From Hermatobates lingyangjiaoensis (lineage: Eukaryota; Arthropoda; Insecta; Hemiptera; Hermatobatidae), in the NCBI GenBank assembly GCA_026182355.1, contig JAPFBL010000313.1, positions 186,001 to 250,000 on the forward strand: a stretch of DNA of 64,000 bases, given 5' to 3'. The position numbers were made by a program, and so were the translations under genes. Positions 24,301 to 31,214 of this stretch are shown here, one piece after another. How positions within the stretch are numbered: position 1 is the stretch's first letter; every line of letters starts with the position of its first letter. A model generated the notes under the pieces. It ran no database searches and was not told the origin of the DNA. It saw only the letters and a program-made list of their open reading frames with translations.

Positions 24301-25677
24301 AATAATTCGAAATTCCATGGATATGCTAGGCATGTGGAGTTAGTGGTTCAGTTGAGTGGGTTATCTCAGTTTGTGGTAAGTTTACTTGGAGTTGCGTTAG
24401 AGGACTCAATAATAATTCGAAATTACATGGATATGCTAGGCATGTGGAGTTAGTGGTTCAGTTGAATGGCTTATCTCAGTTTGTGGTAAGTTTACTTGGA
24501 GTTGAGTTAAAGGACTGAATAATAATTCGAAATTACATGGATATGCTAGGCATGTGGAGTTAGTAGTTCAGTTGAGTGGGTTATCTCAGTTTGTGGTAAG
24601 TTTACTTGGAGTTGAGTTAAAGGACTCAATAATAATTTGAAATTCCATGGATATGCTAGGCATGTGGAGTTAGTGGTTCAGTTGAATGGGTTATCTCAGT
24701 TTGTGGTAAGTTTACTTGGAGTTGAGTTAGAGGACTCAATAATAATTCGAAATTACATGGATATGCTAGGCATGTGGAGTTAGTAGTTCAGTTGAGTGGG
24801 TTATCTCAGTTTGTGGTAAGTTTACTTGGAGTTGAGTTAGAGGACTCAATAATAATTCGAAATTCCATGGATATGCTAGGCATGTGGAGTTAGTGGTTCA
24901 GTTGAGTGGGTTATCTCAGTTTGTGGTAAGTTTACTTGGAGTTGAGTTAAAGGACTCAATAATAATTCGAAATTACATGGATATGCTAGGGTTTTCTCAG
25001 TTTGTGGTAAACTCAATAATAATTCGAAATCCATGGATATGCTAGGCATGTGGAGTTAGTGGTTCAGTTGAATGGGTTATCTCAGTTTGTGGTAAATTTA
25101 CTTGGAGTTGAGTTAGAGGACTCAATAATAATTCGAAATTCCATGGATATGCTAGGCATGTGGAGTTAGTGGTTCAGTTGAGTGGGTTATCTCAGTTTGT
25201 GGTAAGTTTACTTGGAGTTGAGTTAGAGGACTCAATAATAATTCGAAATTACATGGATATGCTAGGCATGTGGAGTTAGTGGTTCAGTTGAGTGGGTTAT
25301 CTCAGTTTGTGGTAAGTTTACTTGGAGTTGAGTTAGAGGACTCAATAATAATTCGAAATTACATGGATATGCTAGGGTTTTCTCAGTTTGTGGTAAACTC
25401 AATAATAATTCGAAATCCATGGATATGCTAGGCATGTGGAGTTAGTGGTTCATTTGAATGGGTTTTCTCAGTTTGTGGTAAGTTTACTTGGAGTTGAGTT
25501 AGAGGACTCTGGTTTTGTAAGAAAGTTAAAGTAAGTTGGTTTGATAGAACCTTGGTCGGGGACAGGTGGGTACACTCGGTCGGGGACGGAGGGGACGGCG
25601 TGGAGTACATAGTGGGTGGACGGCCGCAGCCTGGCCAAGAGGACGAGTAGTGCCACAGTCGCTGTGCCCGAGTTCAT
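134..25677 (-). CDS. Astacin-family (M12A) secreted zinc metalloprotease, complete 7-exon gene
   Basis: Exons on the minus strand are 25677-25551, 22237-22140, 19281-19185, 8088-7959, 4157-3961, 2127-2028 and 308-134. All junction phases agree and give 307 residues. Residues 1 to about 20 look like a signal peptide (hydrophobic run ALLVLLA). The propeptide has LFQGDI, whose Asp69 matches the aspartate-switch residue that caps the zinc in pro-astacins. The mature domain starts near residue 76. The zinc site [12 protein letters not shown] lies at 186-197 (His186, Glu187, His190, His196) and the Met-turn SIMHY at 240-244 supplies Tyr244. Cys127/Cys287 and Cys152/Cys177 fit the two family disulphides. 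The protein ends about 20 residues after the final Cys, so there are no EGF or CUB domains. All catalytic residues are intact, so it should be an active extracellular endopeptidase. The substrate is unknown; digestive, hatching, matrix or venom roles all occur in this family. The introns are full of transposons. Confidence 0.9.
557..955 (-). mobile_element. LINE fragment spanning an ORF1/ORF2 junction (Jockey-like)
   Basis: On the minus strand a proline-rich reading frame that resembles the end of a LINE ORF1 stops at 678-680. Two bases later an ATG at 673-675 opens a second frame containing [18 protein letters not shown], the typical start of an apurinic endonuclease domain in Jockey/I-type ORF2. 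The fragment decays after about 40 codons. It lies in intron 6 of the astacin gene, in the same orientation. The clade is uncertain. Confidence 0.65.
1595..1810 (+). repeat. Dispersed repeat, copy 1 (second copy near 39.5 kb)
   Basis: About 200 bases are shared, with substitutions, with 39,475-39,765, including the block ATTAAAATCTTAGCTTTTAA, a GGCGGCTG block and ACAGACAAAAC. No ORF or terminal repeat is visible, so the class is unknown. Confidence 0.6.
2028..2127 (-). CDS. Astacin gene, exon 6 (Met-turn)
   Basis: This 100-base exon lies between a TTTCAG acceptor and a donor AG|GTAAAG. Its first two bases complete the glutamine codon begun in exon 5 and its last two begin the serine finished in exon 7. 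It encodes [12 protein letters not shown], the Met-turn signature with the zinc-associated tyrosine. It is too short for a routine ORF scan and was found from the expected gap between exons 5 and 7. Confidence 0.9.
2266..3055. mobile_element. Penelope-like foldback, long arms (family F6)
   Basis: Two arms of about 370 bases (2266-2635 and 2680-3055) are near-perfect reverse complements around a 45-base spacer. Each arm carries the PLE-terminus block TTTTGGCGAAACGTCGGCTT or its complement (slightly diverged in the right arm), next to a degenerate hammerhead-like core. It sits in intron 5 of the astacin gene. No coding sequence survives. Confidence 0.7.
3428..3836. mobile_element. Tc1/mariner-type MITE with TA duplication
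   Basis: The termini are inverted repeats beginning CAGTGGTACCTCGGTT and the element is flanked by TA on both sides (3426-3427, 3837-3838). Length is about 409 bases. Internal blocks with repeated TTCGA and GGTCGAAAACC motifs also read as inverted repeats. No transposase ORF is present, so it is non-autonomous. Confidence 0.8.
3961..4157 (-). CDS. Astacin gene, exon 5 (zinc-binding helix)
   Basis: The exon follows a CAG acceptor and ends at donor C|GTCAGT. It encodes 65 whole codons running from [10 protein letters not shown] through [20 protein letters not shown] to ENVIP. The three zinc histidines and the catalytic glutamate are all present. An A completes the glycine codon begun in exon 4, and the last C begins the glutamine completed in exon 6. 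Confidence 0.95.
4442..4771 (+). repeat. tRNA-derived SINE with (CCTAA)n tail, flanked by 13-bp duplication
   Basis: The head resembles a tRNA, with A box TTAGCTCAGTGGTTA and B box GGTTCGATCCC, which are RNA polymerase III promoter elements. It is followed by an unrelated body and a 3' tail of CCTAA units. TACCTATTGTAAC at 4429-4441 recurs at 4772-4784 as a perfect target-site duplication, proving retroposition. It lies in intron 4 of the astacin gene. A second copy is at 15,113. Confidence 0.9.
4944..5080 (+). repeat. Dispersed repeat R2, copy 1
   Basis: About 135 bases starting GAGCTCGTTATTTTTGTTGT recur near 9709-9852 with minor changes. No coding capacity or ends can be defined. Confidence 0.6.
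5518..7888. mobile_element. Foldback element (family F7) with a 1.6 kb element in its spacer
   Basis: The arm at 5518-5822 is the reverse complement of 7612-7888; shared blocks include the sequence around GCTCCAACTCCATGAT and GTTTGTTGCGATCGAAGATG. A compact head-to-head copy of the same ends occurs at 33,005-33,185. The large spacer is filled by the separate 1.6 kb repeat. Penelope-like origin is inferred from the ends and is less certain than for families F1-F3. Confidence 0.55.
5824..7470 (+). mobile_element. Unclassified 1.6 kb element with palindromic termini, copy 1
   Basis: The left end is TACTTTACTATAAGTAAAGT, itself nearly palindromic, and the inverse ACTTATAGTAAAGTA lies near the right end. 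A (TG)n/GGTG tract sits about 110 bases in. The whole length is shared with 12,584-14,208 and part of it, inverted, with 41,400-42,035. No ORF longer than about 70 codons is present, so it is probably a non-autonomous DNA element or an undescribed class. Confidence 0.7.
7959..8088 (-). CDS. Astacin gene, exon 4
   Basis: The exon lies between acceptor CTAACAG and donor GG|GTAAGC. It encodes 42 whole codons with [15 protein letters not shown], the strand carrying the first disulphide cysteine (Cys127). The first two bases complete the glutamate codon from exon 3 and the final GG starts the glycine completed in exon 5. The fit at both ends confirms the chain. Confidence 0.9.
8100..9700. other. 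Astacin intron 3, no recognisable feature
   Basis: This is AT-rich unique-looking sequence, with palindromic short runs near 9255-9310 (TATGTATATACATT type). I see no exon, transposon end or tandem array. Confidence 0.5.
9709..9852 (+). repeat. Dispersed repeat R2, copy 2
   Basis: It matches 4944-5080 and directly abuts a family F1 foldback on its right. Confidence 0.6.
9857..10035. mobile_element. Penelope-like foldback, family F1
   Basis: One arm contains TCAATGATCAAACCACAATA and the reverse complement closes the element before TGAAATCTTTTTATAG. The spacer is short and the second arm lacks the hammerhead-like core, which survives, complemented, in the first arm (CTTCGTCAAAG). Confidence 0.75.
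10440..10985 (+). pseudogene. LINE ORF2 C-terminal remnant (Jockey/CR1-like)
   Basis: Plus-strand translation around 10,650-10,960 shows the pattern [13 protein letters not shown], then [10 protein letters not shown] and IRKSDN, then [11 protein letters not shown]. This is the arrangement after the reverse-transcriptase core in Jockey/CR1-type LINEs (LRPI.TYG, then an NAPWY.RN-like block). It is interrupted by stops and frameshifts, so it is dead. It lies in astacin intron 3, antisense to the gene. Confidence 0.6.
11930..12560 (+). pseudogene. LINE reverse-transcriptase remnant
   Basis: A 78-codon open stretch at 11,965-12,201 contains [20 protein letters not shown] followed by SRTKK. This aligns with the KEKGL...AKPVLIFISRKKK block of the LINE copy at 31.8 kb, the region just after the YADD catalytic motif. 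Upstream sequence is too decayed to read. Confidence 0.5.
12584..14208 (+). mobile_element. Unclassified 1.6 kb element with palindromic termini, copy 2
   Basis: It matches 5824-7470 almost end to end, with substitutions and small indels, and has the same palindromic left end, (TG)n tract and right end GTAGGCCACTCCAGATTTTT. It sits in astacin intron 3. Both copies are in plus orientation. Confidence 0.75.
15113..15437 (+). repeat. tRNA-derived SINE with (CCTAA)n tail, copy 2
   Basis: It is homologous along its length to 4442-4771: A box CTAGCTCAGTGGTTA, B box GGTTCAATCC, same body, and tail CAACCTAACCTAACC. A target-site duplication is not obvious. Confidence 0.85.
15958..16190. mobile_element. 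Penelope-like foldback, family F2
   Basis: The arms read TCGTTGGAAATACGATCCAA ... and back, meeting near 16,088. Each contains GGTTTGAACCGTCTTC or its complement, the hammerhead-like stem II region. It is flanked by (TA)n and sits inside the LINE at 15.8-16.9 kb. Confidence 0.75.
16195..16606. mobile_element. Penelope-like foldback, family F3
   Basis: The arms, about 180 bases each, meet at the palindrome ACTAGACAGTCTAGT near 16,410. Both carry the PLE-terminus block AAACCGAAACGTTGGCAACG or its complement. The left end (AACAGATTCAATAATATATC) matches in inverse the tail that follows the endonuclease fragment at 30.5-30.8 kb, which ties this foldback to that PLE. Confidence 0.75.
16910..17825. 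other. Astacin intron 3, AT-rich, no recognisable feature
   Basis: I see no exon or repeat structure here, only AT-rich sequence with scattered poly-T runs. Confidence 0.5.
17834..18085. mobile_element. Penelope-like foldback, family F1
   Basis: It runs from AAAAGATTTCACATAAACAC to the inverse end before a (TA)n run. The right arm has CTGACGAAGACCG...CGGTTGAAAG, a hammerhead-like core, and the left arm has its complement. A unique spacer of about 45 bases separates the arms. Confidence 0.8.
18098..18262. mobile_element. Foldback of a separate Penelope-like family (F4)
   Basis: The arms TTCAGGTAACTCACCACAAA and its reverse complement bracket a centre near 18,178. On the minus strand CTGACGA is followed by a 2-bp stem with a GAAA loop and then GAAA, a minimal hammerhead-like arrangement. 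It is flanked by (TA)n on the left. Confidence 0.65.
18292..18540. mobile_element. Penelope-like foldback, family F1
   Basis: It has the same arms and hammerhead-like core as the copy at 17,834, with a shorter spacer, and begins directly after a (TA)n run. Confidence 0.8.
18555..18835. mobile_element. Penelope-like foldback, family F2, with a GC-rich spacer
   Basis: The outer arms match family F2 (TCGTTGGAAATAC and inverse). The spacer contains tandem short blocks around GGTTTCCCAACCGACGG, TCTGAACCAGTGCGCTTGGT and TCTCTCC. A (TA)n run follows on the right. Confidence 0.7.
19185..19281 (-). CDS. Astacin gene, exon 3 (start of mature enzyme)
   Basis: The 97-base exon lies between acceptor TTTCAG and donor G|GTAAGT. 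It encodes [15 protein letters not shown], the conserved start of the astacin catalytic domain, preceded by about 17 residues of the pro/mature boundary. It begins in phase 0 after exon 2 and ends with one base of the glutamate codon. Confidence 0.9.
19300..20130. other. Astacin intron 2 segment, no recognisable feature
   Basis: AT-rich sequence with no ORF, tandem array or transposon end that I can identify. Confidence 0.5.
20135..20331. mobile_element. Penelope-like foldback, family F1, near-zero spacer
   Basis: The arms meet directly at the GTCTTCGTCAGAGTC region. One arm lost the CTGACGA half, so the hammerhead-like core is complete only on the minus strand. Confidence 0.8.
20405..20555. 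mobile_element. Foldback of Penelope-like family F5
   Basis: AATGAAATGGTCTCCACATA recurs, complemented, at about 20,510-20,530. On the minus strand ATGAGGAAGAAC ... GTCTTCGAAACGCG resembles the stem II and GAAAC portion of PLE hammerheads. The arms are unequal in length. Confidence 0.55.
20818..21650. repeat. 44-bp minisatellite, about 19 units
   Basis: The unit reads CTACTTATTCATTTAGTTAC then TGTGCTTAGTGTCCGTCCTT then ACCT. Units differ by single substitutions (G/A at the GTGCTT/GTACTT site) and some are truncated near 21,350 and 21,540. It lies in astacin intron 2. Confidence 0.9.
22140..22237 (-). CDS. Astacin gene, exon 2 (propeptide with aspartate switch)
   Basis: The 98-base exon lies between acceptor TTTAG and donor GAG|GTATCT. 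It encodes [17 protein letters not shown], matching the FEGD-type segment of astacin propeptides whose aspartate binds the zinc before activation. Two leading bases complete a valine codon with exon 1. Confidence 0.85.
22390..22590 (-). repeat. Degraded SINE, related to the 4.4 and 15.1 kb copies
   Basis: Read on the minus strand it has a tRNA-like head with B box-like GGTTCAATACCC, then CTCGATTTATTCATGGCG and an AGGACGTTAAGCCGTCC block at positions like those of the intact SINEs. The tail is missing. Confidence 0.6.
22600..23980. other. Astacin intron 1 segment, no recognisable feature
   Basis: AT-rich sequence; no exon, array or terminal repeat identified. Confidence 0.5.
23985..25510. repeat. 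110-bp minisatellite, about 14 units, with shortened variant units
   Basis: The unit includes GGATATGCTAGGCATGTGGA, GGTTCAGTTGAATGGGTTAT and TTACTTGGAGTTGAGTTAGA. ATATGCTAGG recurs at 24,101, 24,211, 24,321 and 24,431, fixing the 110-base period. Two identical internally deleted units begin near 24,991 and 25,377. The array ends about 40 bases inside the first intron of the astacin gene. Confidence 0.95.
25551..25677 (-). CDS. Astacin gene, exon 1 (signal peptide)
   Basis: The ATG at 25,675-25,677 opens [17 protein letters not shown], a plausible signal peptide, followed by a proline/valine-rich stretch. Donor CAAG|GTTCTA leaves one base, which joins the two leading bases of exon 2 in frame. 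Assignment to the astacin gene rests on phase, strand, signal peptide and position, not on conserved residues. The exon is much more GC-rich than its surroundings. Confidence 0.6.
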
Positions 25678-25870
25678 GGCTGGTTTGTTGACCTGCTGCC
25701 GCCTACTCACTGAGTTCTGGAAATTTGGCGTCCTCCTCTCTGCTTGGCGGGGTGGGGGCCTCTCATTTCTATTCAATGCTTGTCTCCGGTTCAACAACTC
25801 CTCTGCATTTTATTGCGCCCACGGATTAGCAAATAAATAGCAATATCATGCAAATAGCACCAACTTACAA
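25678..25870 (-). promoter_or_regulatory. Putative 5' UTR and promoter of the astacin gene
   Basis: The GC-rich island around exon 1 continues to about 25,830 and then drops abruptly to AT-rich sequence. The frame remains open upstream of the ATG for about 40 codons, so an earlier start at 25,797 is possible but lacks a signal peptide. No definite TATA box was identified. Confidence 0.35.
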
Positions 25871-26067
25871 TACTGTGTATATAATTTTATCACTTCTAAA
25901 TACTCTTAATTTCCCTATAACTGTTATTTTCGAACGTATAGAACAATTTACAAGTAATACTCATTGACCATATAGTTGCCAAATTATTTAAGGGGCTATT
26001 TACTTTCTTGCCTTATCATTATTTAACCGTTTCTATTAAATAATTTTTAACTATTCACTATTTTGTT

Positions 26068-27390
26068 TTTACTTTACTATAAGCAATGTATTGTAACCCT
26101 GAGAAAACCGATCTCCAAATTTTGACGGACTTAACCCGTTTTTTTTTCCAACCTAAAATTGTTTACAACCAAATTGAATCATTCAAAAATCAAACATACA
26201 TGAAAAAACGCAATTAGTTACAAATAAGAAATTAGAACAGAAATTTTCTACAATCTAATTTCTTAATTGTAACTAATTGCACCTTTATATATGTTTGATT
26301 TTTGAATGATTGAATTATTCTTATATTTACTCTGTTTTGTAGAGTAAACAGATACAATGTACCTGTGTATTTGTCTGCCTGAAAGTTTGTGGCTACGCTA
26401 CAAGCCGTAGATCGACGTACATCGTGTACGTTTTCAATACTCTATACATACATATACGTGTGTTGTTTTCAATACTCTGAAGTAACCAAAAAAGTAAGCA
26501 AATGAATGCTAAAATGCAAAAAAGTATTCTATAAATGTCTTCATAAAAAAGTATGGCTTTGATAAAATATGCATAAAAATAAATATTCTGCTATTACATA
26601 ACCAAATAATTGCATTATACTTAAAAAGGATATAATTTCCTTTCTAAGAAACAAATTTGAACACGTGGAATACGCTAAATTTATGGATTGACATCAAATT
26701 TTCTTGATTAGTTTTTAAAAAAGTGCACTTCTTAACAATTAAATTCACGATGTACGTAAATCGACATTATATGTCGATGGTTCACATCCATACCCAAGGA
26801 AGGCCCCTATAGTGCAGAAGTACTATGTTGTTTTTGGATAATATTGCTTCATGGGAAAATAACTTTTTTGGGCAAAATATTATTTTAGTTTTTTTTTCTG
26901 TTAGGCTACTAATTGTAGAGTGTTAAAAATTAAAAATTTGAGATTATTTCAAACTGAGAGTAGCTTTAAGCTTAAATTTTTTTCAATAGCTGAAATTTTT
27001 TTTTCAATAACTTGATTCTGTAAGATGTTACACATGATTCTGGTCACGCCGTATGATGGATTAAAATGAAAACATCCCTAAAAATAAGTACCTTTTTTTG
27101 TCGAAATTACATTGACGAAAAGTGTAATTATTTGGTACATATTACGAATTCATACAATTTTTTTTTTAAGTTAAATAGCTAACTATAGAAGATACAAATT
27201 TTATGAAAAAAAGGTACTTAAAATTATTATGTTGCAACGAAGGTTTAAGAAATTCTTATTATTGCAAAAGGCAATATAACTATAAAAACTGAAAACTCAA
27301 CGTAAAATTATGAGAACCTGCTGTAACTGTTCAACTTTTTTTTCATTGACTTCGACATTCTTTATTAGAATCGAGTCAAACGTGAATTGT
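26068..27390 (+). mobile_element. Diverged relative of the 1.6 kb palindromic-end element
   Basis: The start, TACTTTACTATAAGCAATGT, then CCAAATTTTGACGGA, and later a GGGAAAATAACTTTTTTGGG block follow the same order as in 5824-7470 but with many changes. A small foldback has inserted near its start. The right end is not clear. Confidence 0.45.
26165..26325. repeat. Inverted repeat of about 75-base arms
   Basis: TTGAATCATTCAAAAATCAA and AATTAGTTACAA... reappear complemented around a centre near 26,248. It is probably a small foldback element; the family is not recognised. Confidence 0.65.
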
Positions 27391-27394
27391 ATTT

Positions 27395-28080
27395 AAAGGT
27401 TTAATAAACAAAATGAAGTTACTTTAATGAGTATAACCTGTATGTAAGAAGAATAAAGTTCTTCAAAACATTAAAGTAAAAAGTAAATCAAGTTTATGTT
27501 TCATGATTTTGATCGTTTGATGGACTGTTGTCTAAAGAGAGTGTTGTAACCAGTCTTCATGTCGCACTCTTTAACAAATCTTAGTTCTTAGTGAGTTTAA
27601 TAACCCCAATGTTGTTGAGTAATATTGAAGCATGGGGAAACGTAAACGCATCTTCGTTCTCCATCACAAATCCGCTGTTAATTTTAAAACACTTCTCCGG
27701 TGTTTCAAGAAACTGAAAATTTTGTATCAAGTATTTATTATCGTACTATAAATATATATAATATCAAATATATTTATATGAATATTTCATAAACTTACAA
27801 TATTAGAATTAATTTTACTTTTGAATATTACACTACAAATGAAACCTGTTCCACCTATACTAAGCTTGAGAAGTTTTTGGTAAATAAATATCATCATAGG
27901 ACACATGACAACTGTCAGAATGGCAAATAAAAAAACTGGTGTACAAATTTTTGGTCAACTGAAATTAAAAATCTTTAAGTTTTGATGGAATCACGCTGGG
28001 TCACTTCTCGAATATTGAAAGAGCTTTTGACATTAACTGATTTATTGATATTTACTGACTGAAGTCATTTTTCACTGACA
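27395..28080. other. Intergenic, no recognisable feature
   Basis: AT-rich sequence between the astacin 5' side and the PLE cluster. Confidence 0.5.
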
Positions 28081-28233
28081 ACATGATGTACAATAGAAAT
28101 ATGCAATATATATATATATATATATATATATAATAGCCTTCCAATACAGTGAATCAGCACTAATATATATGTGAATATATAATATATGTGAGAATATAGT
28201 TTATTAGTCCATGGAACCATCTCATTTAATTGG

Positions 28234-28287
<54 letters not shown>

Positions 28288-28334
28288 GAGTTCCAGTTTG
28301 GGTCGTTATTTCGTTTTATCAGTGAATATATATA

Positions 28335-28612
28335 ATAAAGATTTCACATAAACACGTCAAATAACAATCAATGATCAAACCACAATAAGAAATGGGAAAT
28401 ACGTTTTATATAATTATACATATATAAGATTTCACAAAACACGTCAAATAACAATCAATGATCAAACCACAATATGAAATGGGAAAACAAGACTAAGATC
28501 TTTCAACAGTAACAAGCGGTGTTCGTCAGAGTTGGGTTTTTGACTCTGACGAAGACCGCTTGTTACGGTTGAAAGATCTTATTCTTGGTTTCCCATTTCA
28601 TTATGTGGTTTG

Positions 28613-28618
<6 letters not shown>
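28335..28618. mobile_element. Penelope-like foldback, family F1, with a partial second left end
   Basis: The GATTTCACATAAACACGTC end occurs twice (28,338 and 28,428), showing one F1 end beside or inside another. The right arm has CTGACGAAGACCG and GTTGAAAG. Confidence 0.75.
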
Positions 28619-28663
<45 letters not shown>

Positions 28664-28702
28664 TAATCATATAATCATATATCATATATATATAATCATC
28701 AC

Positions 28703-28757
<55 letters not shown>

Positions 28758-28759
<2 letters not shown>

Positions 28760-28990
28760 GTTTCACAGTAAACCACAGACAAAGAACAAAGAATCAAACA
28801 CACTTTCTGTCTCTAATTTTCGGTTGAACCATTATCAGGAAAGTTCCGTCACCAAGCTTGGCTTGTATCACAACTCTCCTGATGACGGTTCAACCGAAAA
28901 TTAGATCCAGTAGGTGTGTTCCTTTCTTTGTTCTGTGTCTGTGGTTTACTGTGAAACGTTCGTTGTCCTTTTGGATCGTTTTCCTGTTTA
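28758..28990. mobile_element. Penelope-like foldback, F2-related subfamily
   Basis: The centre near 28,855 carries AACTCTCCTGATGACGGTTC then AACCGAAAATTAG, a CTGATGA-type hammerhead-like core with a shorter loop than typical F2. The ends differ from F2 (TTTCACAGTAAACCACAGAC). Confidence 0.7.
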
Positions 28991-28994
28991 TATA

Positions 28995-29155
28995 TATACA
29001 TATATACTTCAAATAAACAGTGACACATAGACTGAAACATAACATAACAAAGACTCACTTTTCAAAAAAAAGTGAAAAGTGAGTCTTTGTTATGTTTCAG
29101 TCTATGTGTCACTGTTTATTTGAAGTGTTATCTGTCCTGCCGGACCATTTTTCTA
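28995..29155. mobile_element. Near-perfect foldback hairpin (family F8)
   Basis: The arms ACTTCAAATAAACAGTGACA and the inverse are almost identical for about 65 bases and meet at ACTTTTCAAAAAAAAGTGAA near 29,068. There is no recognisable ribozyme-like core. The right end GTCCTGCCGGACC is unpaired. Confidence 0.7.
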
Positions 29156-29177
29156 TGTATATATATATATATATATA

Positions 29178-29569
29178 TAAAGATTTCACATAAACACGTG
29201 AAACAACAATCAATGATTAAACCACAATAAGAATGGGAAAACAAGACTAAGATCTTTCAACCGTAACAAGCGGTCTTCGTCAGAGTCAAAAACCCAACTC
29301 TGACGAACACCGCTTGTTACTGTTGAAAGATCTTAGTCTTGTTTTCCCATTTCATATTGTGGTTTGATCATTGATTGTTATTTGACGTGTTTTGTGAAAT
29401 CTTATATATGTATAATTATATAAAACGTATTTCCCATTTCTTATTGTGGTTTGATCATTGATTGTTATTTGACGTCAAAACTCAGTTGGGTTTTTGACTC
29501 TGACGAAGACCGCTTGTTACGGTTGAAAGATCTTAGTCTTGTTTTCCCATTCTTATTGTGGTTTAATCA

Positions 29570-29575
<6 letters not shown>
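29178..29575. mobile_element. Nested Penelope-like foldbacks, family F1
   Basis: Three F1 arms occur in series: a left arm, a right arm ending near 29,405, and a further right arm from about 29,430 to 29,572. The GTTTGATCATTGATTGTTAT end recurs at 29,363 and 29,450. Confidence 0.75.
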
Positions 29576-29617
<42 letters not shown>

Positions 29618-29620
<3 letters not shown>

Positions 29621-30165
29621 AAATAACGCCCCAAATTTGGCTTGTATCTGTTTCTTACACAATTTCTCCAGTTTCCGGAATTCCTTCCTCGTCACTTCAT
29701 TAAAACTATAAAGCCTATCACCAATATTGCTAGTAGACATGTTTCGAATGTACCACATTCATCATCAGGACAATAATGAGAATAATAGTAGGATTGTTAG
29801 TTTATGTATATAGAGGTGGATTACTATTGTAATGTACACAGAACATCGCCCTGGATCACCGGGCATTATGGGGGATTAAGGCAGGGTGGTTGGACTCACC
29901 TGCTACCCGGCTAATCTGGTTTAGCCTGTTGGAAAATAGTTTTAAAATTCGACAAGAATTATTAAGTTGGATATTTATGGTTGGCTGCTTTTCTTGAATT
30001 ATTAATGCTTCTAATATTTGTAATTTAACATGGTTTTAAAACTATTTTCCAACAGGTCAAACCAGATAGGCCAGGTAGTAGGTGAGTCCAACCACCCTGC
30101 CTTAATCCCCCATAATGCCCGGTGATCCAGGGCGATGTCCTGTGTACACTCCAATAGTAATCTAC

Positions 30166-30214
<49 letters not shown>

Positions 30215-30415
30215 AACTAACAACCCTACTATTATTCTCATTATTGTCCTGATGATAATGTGGTACATTCGAAACATGTCGACTAGCAATATTGGTGATA
30301 GGCTTTATAGTTTTAATGAAGATACGAGGAAGGAATTCCGGAAACTGGAGAAATTGTGTAAGAAACAGATACAAGCCAAATATGGGGCGTTATTTAACAA
30401 TATATGTTTAAATGA
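29618..30415. mobile_element. Penelope-like foldback carrying ORF N-terminal segments (family F9)
   Basis: Arms of about 330-380 bases are inverted around 29,990. Outermost on each side is a protein segment reading DRLYSFNE then RKEFRKLEKLCKKQIQAK, the lysine-rich start typical of Penelope ORFs, preceded by MWYIRNMSTSNIG. CTGATGA followed by an AATGT/ACATT hairpin and GAAAC (30,249-30,275) lies just upstream on the plus strand. The same arrangement occurs near 61.3 kb. Confidence 0.75.
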
Positions 30416-30441
30416 AGGACTGCTTCAAACTTTTACAAATA

Positions 30442-30473
<32 letters not shown>

Positions 30474-30499
30474 ATATATATATATATATAAATTAATAA

Positions 30500-30775
30500 T
30501 CAACAATAAGAGGGATGAAAAAGGTAGTTGCATATATAGGATACCTTGTACTGATTGCCAAATGTCTTATATTGGACAGACGAGTAAAGGTCTCTTTACA
30601 AGAGTAAAACAACCCCAATATTCAATCAGACGGGAAGATGAAAAGAGTGCCTTGTTCTTACATGTAAGGAACAAAAATCATATGATAAATTGGAGTGAAT
30701 CAAAGGAATTAATTTTTGTACCTTCAGAAAGAAGGAGAAATATTATTGAAAGTGCACTCATTATATATTAAGTGC
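30500..30775 (+). pseudogene. Penelope-like element GIY-YIG endonuclease fragment
   Basis: The plus frame reads GSCIYRIPCTDCQMSYIGQT, then KGLFTRVKQPQYSIRREDEK and SALFLHVRNKNHMINW, then ERRRNIIESALI and a stop. The paired cysteines before YIGQT and the H...H/W pattern are those of PLE GIY-YIG endonucleases. Only this C-terminal domain remains, bounded on the left by (TA)n. The sequence after the stop matches one end of foldback F3 at 16.2 kb. Confidence 0.85.
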
Positions 30776-30961
30776 ACCTATTCTATAAAACGGTCGATAT
30801 ATTATTGAATCTGTTATATATATGATAAAAGTATCAACCGTGGAATAGAAACAAAACTAAAGTTTATCGCGACTCGGTCAGTTCTTCAGGTTTAAATTAA
30901 ACTCTCATCTTCAAATTCGAACATCTGACCTACGAAGGTAGATTTATGTATATATATATAT

Positions 30962-31203
30962 AAAAAGATTTCACAGAAACACGTGAAATAACAATCAATG
31001 ATCAAACCACAATAAGAAAATGGGAAAACAAGACTAAGATCTTTCAACCGTAACAAGCTGTCTTCGTCAGAGTCAAAAACCCAACTGATTGGGTTTTTGA
31101 CCCAAACCCTCAGTTGGGTTTTTGACTCTGACGAAGACCGCTTGTTACGGTTGAAAGATCTTAGTCTTGTTTTCTCATTTTCTTATTGTGGTTTGATCAT
31201 TGA
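30962..31203. mobile_element. Penelope-like foldback, family F1
   Basis: Complete arms lie between two (TA)n runs. The right arm has CTGACGAAGACCGCTTGTTA then CGGTTGAAAG. The centre contains an extra TTGGGTTTTTGACCCAAA palindrome. Confidence 0.8.
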
Positions 31204-31214
31204 TATATATATAT

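Noticed and set aside
25428..25797. 109-codon minus-strand protein running into the minisatellite
   Set aside because: The stretch after 25,551 is better explained as intron; the donor at that point has the phase needed for exon 2.
29567..30491. Open frames rich in Tyr-Ile repeats
   Set aside because: They are translations of (TA)n tracts fused to PLE remnants, not independent genes.
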